Assembly (NCBI GenBank): GCA_934204655.1
Contig: CAKPZJ010000011.1
Span: forward strand, 1-64,000
Length of the DNA stretch: 64,000 nt
Source of the DNA: an uncultured Prevotella sp.
GTDB lineage: Bacteria > Bacteroidota > Bacteroidia > Bacteroidales > Bacteroidaceae
Reading direction: 5' to 3'
Shown here: piece by piece, positions 35,138-43,948 of the stretch
Layout of the letters: each line of letters starts with the position of its first letter
Position numbering within the stretch: position 1 is the first letter of the stretch
Notes under the pieces: generated by a model
The model's database searches: none
Seen by the model: the letters and a program-made list of their open reading frames with translations, nothing else
Told to the model about the DNA's origin: nothing
Position numbers and translations under genes: made by a program

Positions 35138-35767
35138 TCATGGGGCGAAGTTCAGGGTGCCCAGACCGAGGGCTGCGTCTATGCGCTCGGTGATGGCGGC
35201 AAACTTATCGGGCTCATGCAGAAAGTCATTGTGGTCTGCGTCGATCACCATGACCCTTCCCGCATATTTATTGAATATGAAGTCATCGTAGCGGTCGTTC
35301 AGGTTCTTCAGATACTCTATCTCCATGGTCTGCTCGTAGGCTCGCCCGCGCTTCTGGATATTGGCCACCAGGTGGGGAACCGTCGCGCGCAGGTAAATCA
35401 TCAAGTCGGGCATCTGGGCCACGGCCGTCATTATCTCAAAGAGTTCCATGTAGGTGGTATAGTCGCGGTCTGACATGTTACCCATGTCGTGGTTGTTGGC
35501 CGTGAATACATGTACGCCCTCATAGATAGATCTATCCTGTACGATAGTGCCCTTGCAGCGGCGTATCTCTAACAAGTCGCGGAACCGCTGCTTCAGAAAA
35601 TACACCTCGAGGTTGAAAGACCACCGCGCGATGTCCTTGTAGTAATCCTCGAGATAAGGATTATAGTCCACGGGTTCGAACCGGGGCTCCCAACCATAAT
35701 GTTTGGCCAGCATAGTAGTGAGCGTGGTCTTGCCACTGCCTATGTTGCCTGCTATTACTATATGCAC
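35138..35767 (-). CDS. Deoxynucleoside kinase (upstream paralogue, GTG start)
   Basis: The 209-residue protein is the tandem partner of the kinase 39 bp downstream. It has P-loop GNIGSGKTTLTTMLAKHYGW, FEPVDYNPYLEDYY, IVQDRSIYEGVHVF and QKRGRAYEQTMEIEYLKNL. By alignment its start corresponds to the GTG at 35767 (VHIVIAGNIGSGK, against MHIAIAGNIGSGK in the partner). No in-frame ATG lies at that point; a longer frame to 35914 would read through the promoter. Similar tandem pairs in other bacteria form heterodimeric dAK/dGK or dAK/dCK enzymes, so a heterodimer is plausible. Confidence 0.9.
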   Translation of the reverse strand: MHIVIAGNIGSGKTTLTTMLAKHYGWEPRFEPVDYNPYLEDYYKDIARWSFNLEVYFLKQRFRDLLEIRRCKGTIVQDRSIYEGVHVFTANNHDMGNMSDRDYTTYMELFEIMTAVAQMPDLMIYLRATVPHLVANIQKRGRAYEQTMEIEYLKNLNDRYDDFIFNKYAGRVMVIDADHNDFLHEPDKFAAITERIDAALGLGTLNFAP

Positions 35768-35889
35768 TGTTATTGAGAAGGTTTTTATGGGTTCCACTTC
35801 TGCCCGCCCCACGGCCAGAGCCGCAACGGGGCCACACACCGTCACGGCTCCGGGCCATGGGCCGACGGCCGCGGGGCGGTTATAGTGTA

Positions 35890-35897
35890 CAAAGGTA
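35890..35897 (-). promoter_or_regulatory. Putative -7 box of the deoxynucleoside kinase pair
   Basis: TAccTTTG on the minus strand, about 120 nt before the GTG start. It supports rejecting the longer ATG frame that starts at 35914, since most of that frame's extra residues would lie upstream of the transcript. Confidence 0.6.
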
Positions 35898-35970
35898 ACA
35901 AAAAATAAGGCCATTACACCCTCATTAGCCTTATTTATTTTTCAGGGAGAGGGCTACCCTCTCGCGCGCA

Positions 35971-35988
35971 TATATATAATAAGGTGTA
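35971..35988 (-). repeat. AT motif copy upstream of the kinase pair
   Basis: TATATATAATAAGGTGTA on the plus strand. In reverse it points toward the kinase genes. Confidence 0.6.
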
Positions 35989-36225
35989 ACAGACGGCCTC
36001 TGCCACACCGGACGTGACAGCAAGACGGCAGGAGGCGATGGGCACGTATGCTAAATTAGCTAAAAAGACTAACGGAGCCATGGCCCTGCTTATAAAAAAA
36101 CGTTAACGCCCGTAAGATGATGGCCCCGGCATGGCGCCACACTCCCATTATTTACTAATTTTGTAACCACAAGCCCTGGCGGAGCATGCCGCACGGGGCC
36201 GCACACCATTAAAGCATATACGAAT

Positions 36226-36426
36226 ATGGATCATCTTCCTAATGATACAGGCATGCTGGTCTCGGCCGTCAACATGCTGCTACGCGATGAGGAGTACGAC
36301 TCGCTCCAGGCACTCTGCTACGCCTTTGACCGCGACCCGACCGAGCTCTGCCGCCATCTGGCTGCCCACGGCTACGTGTACAGCGAGAGCCAACACCAGT
36401 TCCGACCGGAGGGCTACGACTCATGA
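36226..36426 (+). CDS. DUF4250 family small protein
   Basis: The 66-residue protein matches the DUF4250 pattern: PNDTGMLVSAVNMLLRDEEYDS, LCYAFDRDPTELCRHLAAHGYVY and a terminal QHQFRPE. Its function is unknown. It has no signal or membrane segment. Its last bases overlap the next gene (ATGA), so the two are co-translated. A TAatTTTG box lies about 60 bp upstream. Confidence 0.85.
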   Translation: MDHLPNDTGMLVSAVNMLLRDEEYDSLQALCYAFDRDPTELCRHLAAHGYVYSESQHQFRPEGYDS

Positions 36427-36680
36427 TAACACGCGAGGCCATCGAGACGGCTTACTGCCTGTTTCACCAGAAGGAGCGCGTCTACTCCCACTCGTCCATG
36501 GAGTGGCAACGCGATGACATAGAGTACGCCGTGGCATCGTACGTTGACAGTATGGATGCCCAACTGTATAGCGCCATCGCTCAGGGCCAGCCCGACTTCC
36601 TGCTGAGCCACCCCAGTTTTGGCACCGACCTGCGGCAGGCTGTGGCCCGCCTCGAGCAGATGCTCCATCAGCCTGGATAG
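36423..36680 (+). CDS. Conserved small protein of unknown function
   Basis: The 85-residue product begins in the ATGA shared with the DUF4250 gene. It is helical in look, with FHQKERVYSHSSMEWQRDDIEYAVASYVD and PSFGTDLRQAVARLEQML, and has no membrane segment. I cannot assign a family. The coupled translation supports a real gene that works with DUF4250. Confidence 0.75.
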   Translation: MITREAIETAYCLFHQKERVYSHSSMEWQRDDIEYAVASYVDSMDAQLYSAIAQGQPDFLLSHPSFGTDLRQAVARLEQMLHQPG

Positions 36681-36740
36681 GTTGCCAGCGCACCTCTATA
36701 CACAGACCATTAACAGTATTAACTAATTAATATCACGAAA

Positions 36741-37289
36741 ATGAGAAAAATCAATGTCAAGGTTGCAGCATGGCTGCTTATCGGCTGCATGGCCACGAGT
36801 TCCTGTATAGGTTCATACAGCCTCTTTAACAAGTTTGCGAAGTGGGAGACACAGATATCGAGTAACAAGTTTGTCAACGCCATCATCGGCTTCATCCTCA
36901 CGCCTATCGTGGGCTCAGTATGTCTGCTCGCCGACTCGTTAGTGCTCAACTCCATCGAGTTCTGGAGCGGCTCCAATCCGCTGGCCGACATCGGCAAGAC
37001 CAAGACGGTGATGGGCCAGGACGGGCGGTACTACGCGGTAACCACACTGAAGAACGGCTACGAAATCAAAGCTCCCACTGGCGAGATAACGCACTTCATA
37101 CACGACGCCAAGACCGACTCGTGGTCTATGGAGCAGAACGGCACCGTCAAGGAGATATTCCGCTTTAACGGCGATGGCACCATCATGGCCAGCGTGAACG
37201 GTCAGCGCCACAACTTCAGCCTCGATGAGGCTGGCGTGTACGAGGCCCGTATGGCTGCCAACAACGGCGTGTACTTTGCCATGCGCTAA
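36741..37289 (+). CDS. DUF3332 family lipoprotein
   Basis: The 182-residue protein has a signal sequence of 21 residues and the conserved CIGSYSLFNKFAKWE at C22, which is where DUF3332 proteins begin after lipid attachment. A hydrophobic stretch follows (FVNAIIGFILTPIVGSVCLLADSLVLN, about residues 44-72). The second half is a beta-rich soluble domain. The function is unknown; its place is the outer or inner membrane on the periplasmic side. Confidence 0.85.
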   Translation: MRKINVKVAAWLLIGCMATSSCIGSYSLFNKFAKWETQISSNKFVNAIIGFILTPIVGSVCLLADSLVLNSIEFWSGSNPLADIGKTKTVMGQDGRYYAVTTLKNGYEIKAPTGEITHFIHDAKTDSWSMEQNGTVKEIFRFNGDGTIMASVNGQRHNFSLDEAGVYEARMAANNGVYFAMR

Positions 37290-37362
37290 GACTGCCCCCT
37301 AAGTTCCCCCAAGGGGGGAATTGCAGCCTCTGTCACTCCTGGAGGCATCTCGCAAATTGTGG

Positions 37363-37440
37363 AGACCGACCTTTACATTTCCCGGAGCCGTCTTTAGCGC
37401 GCTGGGAGCCATTATTAGAAACGTGAAGGTCGGTCTTTTT
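37363..37440. repeat. Repeat C hairpin (copy 1)
   Basis: AGACCGACCTTTAC (37363-37376) pairs with GTGAAGGTCGGTCT (37423-37436), followed by T5. The loop carries two GGGAGCC/GGAGCC units. It could terminate transcription after the DUF3332 gene. Confidence 0.85.
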
Positions 37441-37631
37441 ATTTCCCCCGATGGCCATTGGCCTGCCCAATGCGTGTTTTCAGCTACGCTTTTCAACTCT
37501 TTATTCTTTTATTTTTTACCTTTCTTCCCACTAAAGAGGTTCGAGTAAAGTCTGTTGCCACCACTCCACCCCTTGGGTGCCGTGGACAAAAAATAGATGG
37601 GAGCAGGTACCGTTTTGCGAAGTTTAATTAG

Positions 37632-37639
37632 TAACTTTG
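37632..37639 (+). promoter_or_regulatory. Putative -7 box of topB
   Basis: TAacTTTG. A TTTG lies 14 nt upstream, shorter than the usual 19 nt. Confidence 0.5.
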
Positions 37640-37708
37640 CAGCTACTAACCCGGCGCCAGGCACTGACAACGCCGGACACCCCGCACACCATTTAAGTTA
37701 CAAAGAGC

Positions 37709-39799
37709 ATGATAGTATGTATAGCAGAGAAACCCAGCGTGGCTAAGGACATAGCGCGCATCATAGGCGCCACCACCGCACGCGACGGGTATATGGAGGG
37801 CAACGGATACCAGGTTACCTGGACCTTCGGGCACCTCTGCTGCCTCAAGGAGCCCAACGACTACGCCGAGAACTGGAAGCACTGGAGCCTGGCAGCCCTT
37901 CCCATGATTCCGCCGAGGTTCGGCATCAAGCTCATAGACGACCAGGGCATCAAGAAGCAGTTCGCGGTGATACAGCAGCTCATGGCGGCGGCCGACAGCA
38001 TAGTCAACTGCGGCGACGCGGGCCAGGAGGGCGAGCTCATACAGCGCTGGGTAATGCAGATGGCCCGCGCTACCTGTCCCGTAAAGCGCCTGTGGATATC
38101 GTCGATGACCGACGAGGCCATACGAGAGGGTTTCGCCCAGCTCAAAGACCAGTCGCTCTATCAGCCGCTGTACCTAGCAGGCCTGTCGCGGGCCGTGGGC
38201 GACTGGCTATTGGGCATGAACGCCACCCGCCTGTACACCCTCAAGTACGGCCAGAACCACCAGGTGCTGAGCATAGGCCGTGTACAGACCCCCACGTTGG
38301 CGCTGATAGTGAACCGGCAGAAAGAGATAGACCATTTTAAGCCGGAAACCTACTGGGTGCTGGCCACCATCTACCGCGACACGCAGTTCACTGCCACGCA
38401 GGGCAAGTTCACCAGCAAGGAGGAGGGCCAACAGGCGTTTGCCACCATAGCCGACAAGCCCTTCACGATAACCGGCGTACAGCAGAAGAAAGGCACGGAG
38501 ACGCCCCCGCACCTCTATGACCTCACATCGTTGCAGGTTGACTGTAACAAGAAGTTCAGCTACTCGGCCGAGATGACCCTCAACATCATCCAGGCCCTCT
38601 ATGAGAAGAAGCTCACCACCTACCCACGTGTAGACACCCAGTACCTGTCTGACGACATATACCCCAAGTGTCCCGCCATACTCAATGGGCTCACGGAGTA
38701 CCGCGCGCTGATGCAGCCGATAGCCGGCAAGAAGTTGGCCAAGAGCAAGAAGGTGTTCGACACCAGCAAGGTAACCGACCACCACGCCATTATACCCACC
38801 GGAGTGGCCGCGCGGGGCATGACCGACATAGAGCGCAACGTGTACGACCTGATAGCGCGGCGGTTCATAGCCGTGTTCTATCCCGACTGCCGCTTTGCCA
38901 CCACCACGGTTACGGGCCGGGTAGACCAGATAGACTTCAAGGCCACTGGCAAGGAGATTCTGGATCCTGGATGGCGTGCCGTCTACGCGCGCGATGACCA
39001 GCGCGATGACGACGGCGAGCCTCGGGATGCCGAGGAGCGCACGCTGAAGTCGTTCACCAAGGGCGAGAGCGGCCCCCACACGCCCACGCTGACCGAGAAG
39101 CAGACCACCCCACCCAAGTACTATACCGAGGCTACGCTGCTCAGGGCCATGGAGACCGCCGGCAAGTTTGTCGACGACGAGGAGCTGCGTGCGGCGCTCA
39201 AGGAGAACGGCATAGGCCGCCCATCGTCGCGTGCGGGCATCATAGAGACCCTCTTCAAGCGCCACTATATACGCCGCGAGCGCAAGAACCTGCTCGCCAC
39301 ACCCACCGGGATAGAGTTGATAGACATGATACACGAGCGCCTGCTCACCAGTTGCGAACTTACGGGCATCTGGGAGAAGAAGCTGCGCGACATAGAGCAT
39401 CAGAAGTACGACGCGGGCCAGTTTATCAATGAGCTGAAGGTACAGATAACCGACATAGTGAACGACGTGCTGCGCGACAACACCAACCGCCGCGTCACCG
39501 TGACCACCGATGAAGACGTAAAGAAGAAGCCCGCCAAGCGCAAGGCCGCTCCACGCAAGGCCGCGACGGCTCCAGCTGCCAAGGCGGCTACCGCCAAGTC
39601 CAAGCCGGCGACTCCGGTAGCCAAGCCAGCACCTGCCCCAGCCACGGCGGCACCCACCCAGCCCACGCCCCAGGCCGACCCTATGGTGGGCAAGCCCTGC
39701 CCGCTGTGTGGCCGGGGCACTCTCATCAAGGGCAAGAGCGCCTACGGATGCAGCCGCTGGCGCGAGGGGTGTACCTACCGGTTACCATTCCAGCAGTAA
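37709..39799 (+). CDS. topB: DNA topoisomerase III
   Basis: The 696-residue type IA topoisomerase relaxes and decatenates DNA. The TOPRIM domain has AEKPSVAKDIA (residues 6-16) and DAGQEGEL, the catalytic tyrosine is Y305 in TTYPRVDTQYL, and SIGRVQTPTLALIVNRQ is the conserved core. After about residue 595 a Lys/Ala/Pro-rich linker leads to one zinc ribbon (CPLCGRGTLIKGKSAYGCSRWREGC). The cysteine spacing CPLC...C...C is complete. It is a monocistronic gene with its own -7 box. Confidence 0.95.
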   Translation: MIVCIAEKPSVAKDIARIIGATTARDGYMEGNGYQVTWTFGHLCCLKEPNDYAENWKHWSLAALPMIPPRFGIKLIDDQGIKKQFAVIQQLMAAADSIVNCGDAGQEGELIQRWVMQMARATCPVKRLWISSMTDEAIREGFAQLKDQSLYQPLYLAGLSRAVGDWLLGMNATRLYTLKYGQNHQVLSIGRVQTPTLALIVNRQKEIDHFKPETYWVLATIYRDTQFTATQGKFTSKEEGQQAFATIADKPFTITGVQQKKGTETPPHLYDLTSLQVDCNKKFSYSAEMTLNIIQALYEKKLTTYPRVDTQYLSDDIYPKCPAILNGLTEYRALMQPIAGKKLAKSKKVFDTSKVTDHHAIIPTGVAARGMTDIERNVYDLIARRFIAVFYPDCRFATTTVTGRVDQIDFKATGKEILDPGWRAVYARDDQRDDDGEPRDAEERTLKSFTKGESGPHTPTLTEKQTTPPKYYTEATLLRAMETAGKFVDDEELRAALKENGIGRPSSRAGIIETLFKRHYIRRERKNLLATPTGIELIDMIHERLLTSCELTGIWEKKLRDIEHQKYDAGQFINELKVQITDIVNDVLRDNTNRRVTVTTDEDVKKKPAKRKAAPRKAATAPAAKAATAKSKPATPVAKPAPAPATAAPTQPTPQADPMVGKPCPLCGRGTLIKGKSAYGCSRWREGCTYRLPFQQ

Positions 39800-39803
39800 C
39801 CAC

Positions 39804-39823
39804 TATACATTATTATATATATG
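39804..39823 (+). repeat. AT motif overlapping the acyltransferase start
   Basis: TATACATTATTATATATATG; its last three bases are the ATG at 39821. Confidence 0.7.
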
Positions 39824-40912
39824 TCAACTACTCCCTTAAAACGTAACACCGCCCTGGATCTGATACGCGCGGTGGCCATACTGTTAGTCATCTGGCAGCA
39901 CGCCAGCGAGTTCTACTACATAGGGCCCAACCTTACGGTACTCCATGCCCCCTGCCCGTCATTAGCGGTCATCAACAGCCTGTCGCGCATCTGCGTGCCA
40001 CTCTTCGTCATGCTCTCGGGCTATCTGCTGCTACCCATCAAGACCGACACGCCTACCTTCTTCCGCCGGCGGTTTGTCCGCATACTCGCCCCATGGCTCT
40101 TCTGGTGCGTGGCTTACGCCGTGTACTACGTATTCTACAACGGCGACAGCCTGGCAGCCTGCCTTACACACATAGCGAGCATCCCCGTAAACTGGGGAGT
40201 CCAGGTGGGCCATCTGTGGTACATCTACATGCTCATAGGCATCTATCTGCTCATGCCCATCCTGTCGCCCTGGCTGCGCAGTTGCAGCAAGCGCGAGCTC
40301 CAGGGCTATCTGCTGCTCTGGGGTGTTACCACCCTGCTGCCTTATCTGCACGACGCGGGCATCAGCGTACTCGGCGAGTGTACGTGGAACCCCTCGCCGC
40401 TGCTCCACTACTACTCCGGCTTTGTGGGTTACCTGCTGTTAGGCCACTATCTGCGCCGATACGGGGTACCGGGGGTATGGCCGTCGGCCCTGCTACTGAT
40501 AGCGGGCTACGCAGTTACGGCCCTGGCTTTCACCCACTGGTCTTACAGGACCGACAGTGTCGTAGAGTTAGAGATACCATGGGACTTCTGCTGCACCAAC
40601 GTGGTTGCCATGACGGTGGCCGTGTTCGCCCTGCTGTCGCGGGTCAAGCTGAGCGCCACCGGAGCCGTGGGCCGGGCCATAACCTCGGTCTCGGTGTATA
40701 GCTTTGCCATGTATCTGGCTCACATCATGGTGCTCAACACGGCCCACACACTCGTCAGCGCGCTGCCCGTATGCACAGACCCGGCCGTAGGCGGCCCCAC
40801 GGTATGGGTGGCCGTTCCGCTGACGGCCCTGGCCACCTTTGCCGTCACCTATGCCCTCGTACGGCTCCTGAACATACTCCCCGCATCGCGCTACTGGCTC
40901 GGGGTCGATTAG
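39821..40912 (+). CDS. Acyltransferase family 3 membrane protein
   Basis: The 363-residue integral membrane protein has about ten helices and the family phrases RNTALDLIRAVAILLVIWQHASEFYY near the N-terminus and FFRRRFVRILAPWLFWCVAY in helix 3-4 region. The basic His (WQH) corresponds to the catalytic site of OatA-like O-acyltransferases, which acylate surface sugars or peptidoglycan. Its substrate cannot be told from sequence. It follows topB after 21 bp containing the AT motif, so co-transcription is likely. Confidence 0.88.
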   Translation: MSTTPLKRNTALDLIRAVAILLVIWQHASEFYYIGPNLTVLHAPCPSLAVINSLSRICVPLFVMLSGYLLLPIKTDTPTFFRRRFVRILAPWLFWCVAYAVYYVFYNGDSLAACLTHIASIPVNWGVQVGHLWYIYMLIGIYLLMPILSPWLRSCSKRELQGYLLLWGVTTLLPYLHDAGISVLGECTWNPSPLLHYYSGFVGYLLLGHYLRRYGVPGVWPSALLLIAGYAVTALAFTHWSYRTDSVVELEIPWDFCCTNVVAMTVAVFALLSRVKLSATGAVGRAITSVSVYSFAMYLAHIMVLNTAHTLVSALPVCTDPAVGGPTVWVAVPLTALATFAVTYALVRLLNILPASRYWLGVD

Positions 40913-40970
40913 GAATAGATGGGCAGAAAGACAATAAACGGCTTTTTATCACGTTTCTACAATAAACGCT

Positions 40971-43037
40971 ATGATGAAAAGCCGTTTAACTATTATAATG
41001 ATAGCCATGGCTACCCTGCTGTGTGGCAGCTGTGGCACCGACCGTAACCTGAAGCGGGGCGACCGTTATCTCGCCCTCGGCGAATACTATGACGCTGCCA
41101 CCCAGTACCGCAAGGCGTACCAGAAAACGCCGCCCAAGGACAAGCAGCAGCGGGGCATAGCTGCCCAGAAGATGGCCACCTGCTATGCCCGGATTAACCA
41201 GGCGCAGCGGGCCACGGCTGCCTACGCCAACGCCATACGCTATGGACAGGCCACGACGGCCGACCGGCTGACCTATGCCCAGCAGCTGCTCAAGACGGCA
41301 GCTTACAAGGAGGCCGCCGACCAGTTTAGCATCGTACTCGACTCCATGCCGGGCAACGTGCTGGCTCAGAACGGGCTGCTGTCGGCTCAGAAAGCGCCGG
41401 CGATAAAGCAGGCGGGCTCGCGGTACAAGGTTAAGCGCATGGACGTGTTCAACTCGCGCCGGGCAGACTACAGCCCGGTGCTGGCAGGCGACAACTACGA
41501 CCGGCTGTACTTCACCTCGACGCGCAACGAGGCTGCGGGCGACGAGCTGAGCGGCATTACGGGTACCAAGAACGGCGATATATTCGTATCGGTAAAGGAT
41601 GACAAGGGCAAGTGGTCCAAGCCGGAGCCCGTGGAGGGCGGCCTGAACACCGCGTACGACGAGGGAGCCTGTGCCATCACTCCCGACGGCCGCGAGATGT
41701 ACCTTACGCAGTGTACGACCGACCCGGCATCGCCCAGGTATGCCGAAATAGCCACCGCCAGCCGCAGCGACGCGGCCTGGGGCAAGGCCAGCAAGGTAGA
41801 GATAACCCGCGACACGCTGTCGAGCTACGCCCATCCCGCCCTGTCGCCCGATGGACAGTGGCTGTACTTCGTTTCGGACATGCCAGGGGGCTTGGGCGGT
41901 CTGGACATCTGGCGCGTGCGTCTCACCACGGCTGGCTTAGGTGGGGTGGAGAACCTTGGCGCGCCCATCAATACGCCGGGCGACGAGATGTTTCCCACCT
42001 TCAGGCCCAATGGCGACCTGTACTTCTCCAGCAACGGTCACCCGGGACTGGGCGGCCTGGACATTTTTATTGCCAAGGTCAACAGCCAGGGCCGCTACGA
42101 GCTGTACCACCCCGGCTACCCCCTCAACTCGCAGGGCGACGACTTCGGCATGACCTTCGAGGGTCCGCACAACCGTGGCTACTTTGCCTCTAACCGTGGC
42201 GACGGTCGCGGCTGGGACAAGATATACTCCTTTGAGAACCCTGAAATCGTTAACACCATCAAAGGATGGGTCTACGAGATGGATGGCTATGAACTGCCGG
42301 CGGCGCAGGTGTATATGGTGGGCAACGACGGTACCAATAAGCGGATAGTGTTAAAGAGTGACGGCTCATTTACCGAGGTGGTACCTCCCGGAGTAAGCTA
42401 TGTGCTGCTGGCCACCTGCAAGGGCTACCTGAACCATAAGGAGGAGGTAACCATAACGCCCACCAGTGAGTCAGAAGAGAAGGTTCTGCAGTTCCCATTA
42501 GCCTCTATCACCGCCCCGGTACTGATAGACAATATATTCTACGACTTTGACAAGGCCACGCTGCGTCCCGAGTCTACCCAGGCCCTCGACGAGCTGGTTA
42601 CCCTGCTCCGCGAGAACGGCAATGTTACCATCGAGCTGAGTGCCCACTGCGACTACAAGGGCAGCGAGGACTACAACAAGCGCCTGTCGCAGCGCCGCGC
42701 CGAGGCTGTGGTCGACTATCTCACGGCTAAGGGCATCGCACGCGACCGCCTTACCCCCGTGGGTTACGGCAAGGACAAGCCCAAGGTTATCAAGCGTAAG
42801 CTGACCGAGCGTTACCCCTGGCTCAAGGAGGGCGATGTCCTTACGGAAGCTTTCATTGGCAAACTGGACAAAGATAAGCAGGAGGTGGCCAACCAACTTA
42901 ACCGCCGCACCGAGTTTATAGTCCTCCGTACCACCTATGGCATGTTTGACGACCAGGGCAAGCTCAAGAAAAAACCGCAGTCGCACCCCCAGCAGGACGA
43001 GGAGCGCGACGGCGGTATCAATGTGGAGTTCCGCTAA
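40971..43037 (+). CDS. porE: PorE-like lipoprotein (TPR, beta-propeller, CRD, OmpA)
   Basis: The 688-residue lipoprotein (C21 in CGSCGTD) has the domain order of PorE (PG1058) of the type IX secretion system: TPR-like helices (about 28-150), a WD40/PD40-like beta-propeller (about 160-430, with repeated SPDGQWLYFVSD, PNGDLYFSSNG, GLGGLDIW/IF), a carboxypeptidase regulatory-like domain (about 435-510) and an OmpA-type peptidoglycan-binding domain (about 520-680, YDFDKATLRPES...LSAHCDYKGS). OmpA residues for diaminopimelate binding (D, R) are in NKRLSQRRAE. It would anchor the secretion system to peptidoglycan. The name is by domain order; close OmpA paralogues exist. Confidence 0.82.
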   Translation: MMKSRLTIIMIAMATLLCGSCGTDRNLKRGDRYLALGEYYDAATQYRKAYQKTPPKDKQQRGIAAQKMATCYARINQAQRATAAYANAIRYGQATTADRLTYAQQLLKTAAYKEAADQFSIVLDSMPGNVLAQNGLLSAQKAPAIKQAGSRYKVKRMDVFNSRRADYSPVLAGDNYDRLYFTSTRNEAAGDELSGITGTKNGDIFVSVKDDKGKWSKPEPVEGGLNTAYDEGACAITPDGREMYLTQCTTDPASPRYAEIATASRSDAAWGKASKVEITRDTLSSYAHPALSPDGQWLYFVSDMPGGLGGLDIWRVRLTTAGLGGVENLGAPINTPGDEMFPTFRPNGDLYFSSNGHPGLGGLDIFIAKVNSQGRYELYHPGYPLNSQGDDFGMTFEGPHNRGYFASNRGDGRGWDKIYSFENPEIVNTIKGWVYEMDGYELPAAQVYMVGNDGTNKRIVLKSDGSFTEVVPPGVSYVLLATCKGYLNHKEEVTITPTSESEEKVLQFPLASITAPVLIDNIFYDFDKATLRPESTQALDELVTLLRENGNVTIELSAHCDYKGSEDYNKRLSQRRAEAVVDYLTAKGIARDRLTPVGYGKDKPKVIKRKLTERYPWLKEGDVLTEAFIGKLDKDKQEVANQLNRRTEFIVLRTTYGMFDDQGKLKKKPQSHPQQDEERDGGINVEFR

Positions 43038-43043
43038 GACAGA

Positions 43044-43400
43044 CTATGCCCTGAGCGACAGCTGACGGGCCGTATGGCACAGGGCCACCATGACCATGAC
43101 ATACAGGGTGGCCCCTATGAGCCAGGGCGATACGTGGGGCATGCTGATGACCGACAGGCCGGTCACCACGTTGGCTGTCACATCGATGGCCACGGCTACT
43201 AAGTGGCCCACGGCATTGCCGGCCACGGCCATGACCACACCGGCCACTATACACACATACATCCACAGTCGGCTAAGCCGGTAAGCCCGGTCGGGCAGAC
43301 TGCGCATGACGCGGTGGGAGAACCCATCGTCGGGCACCGAGGGCTTCCGCTCACTCAGGAAGTCCATCAGCAGTTTATCATCGTTATCTATCATATCCAT
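43044..43400 (-). CDS. DUF5056-like membrane protein, possible anti-sigma partner
   Basis: The 118-residue protein has a cytoplasmic N-terminus (DNDDKLLMDFLSERKPSVPDDGFSHRVMRSLP) and two or three membrane helices (about residues 45-70, 75-90 and 95-112). Its start overlaps the sigma factor gene end by 17 bp, and such small membrane proteins downstream of ECF sigma genes often act as anti-sigma factors; this function is inferred from context only. Confidence 0.75.
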   Translation of the reverse strand: MDMIDNDDKLLMDFLSERKPSVPDDGFSHRVMRSLPDRAYRLSRLWMYVCIVAGVVMAVAGNAVGHLVAVAIDVTANVVTGLSVISMPHVSPWLIGATLYVMVMVALCHTARQLSLRA

Positions 43401-43923
43401 TCTGCTTTAAGTAATCAGCGAGTTTCTTCTTGCCACGCGCCAGGTGAGACTTGACTGTGCCGCCGGGCATATCCATAATCTGCGCGATGCGGTCTATAGG
43501 CTGGCCCTCCATCAGTTGGAGCACCACGCAGGCACGCTCAGTGGGCCCAAGGATGCCGAGGGCCTGCTGCAGATCCATGCGCAGGGGGCCGTCGCCTGTC
43601 TGGGCGCTGCGGCTCATCACGCCGCGCGAGTCGAGCGGGTCATTGGGGTGCTGGCGCTTCACATGGTCGTAGTACACATTGTAAGCAATGCGGTAGAGCC
43701 AAGTGCCAAAAGTGCTCTCACGCCTGAAAGCACCGATATGAGTGTACGCCTTGACAAAGGTGTCCTGCGCCAGGTCGTCGCTCAGCGTCGCGTCGCCTAA
43801 CGTCTGCGTCAGGAAGAAGCGCCGCACAGGCTCCTGATAGCGCTCGACGAGGCGGCCAAAGGCGCGCTTGTCGTGTAGCACCACTGCCTGGGTTATCCAC
43901 TTTATCTCTTCGAGGTCTTTCAC
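43384..43923 (-). CDS. ECF-type RNA polymerase sigma factor
   Basis: The protein (about 179 residues from GTG 43923) carries sigma region 2 (FGRLVERYQEPVRRFFL, LSDDLAQDTFVKAYTHIGAFRRES, TWLYRIAYNVYYDHVKRQ) and region 4 (LGPTERACVVLQLMEGQPIDRIAQIMDMPGGTVKSHLARGKKKL). It directs RNA polymerase to a special promoter set. The start is uncertain: in-frame ATGs at 43980, 44001 and 44055 would overlap the preceding gene with a Thr/Ala/Pro-rich extension unlike sigma factors, so GTG 43923, 25 bp after that gene's stop, is my choice. It is sandwiched between two membrane-protein genes. Confidence 0.85.
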   Translation of the reverse strand: MKDLEEIKWITQAVVLHDKRAFGRLVERYQEPVRRFFLTQTLGDATLSDDLAQDTFVKAYTHIGAFRRESTFGTWLYRIAYNVYYDHVKRQHPNDPLDSRGVMSRSAQTGDGPLRMDLQQALGILGPTERACVVLQLMEGQPIDRIAQIMDMPGGTVKSHLARGKKKLADYLKQNGYDR

Positions 43924-43948
43924 GATAGCCGTGTTTATCTTACCTGTA

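Larger units (their letters stand above)
35768..36225. other. Intergenic region between divergent kinase pair and DUF4250 gene
   Basis: It contains a minus-strand TAccTTTG box (35890-35897) for the kinase pair, an AT motif (35971-35988) and a plus-strand TAatTTTG box (36156-36163) for the DUF4250 operon. No gene is seen. Confidence 0.65.
37290..37708. other. Intergenic region with repeat C
   Basis: It holds one repeat C hairpin (37363-37440), a T-rich stretch (about 37480-37530) like the inverse of the A-rich arrays, and a TAacTTTG box at 37632-37639 before topB. No gene. Confidence 0.65.

Noticed and set aside
38207-39400. Minus-strand frame of 397 residues inside topB
   Set aside because: The topB frame has a complete set of family motifs and catalytic tyrosine; the antisense frame has no family resemblance.
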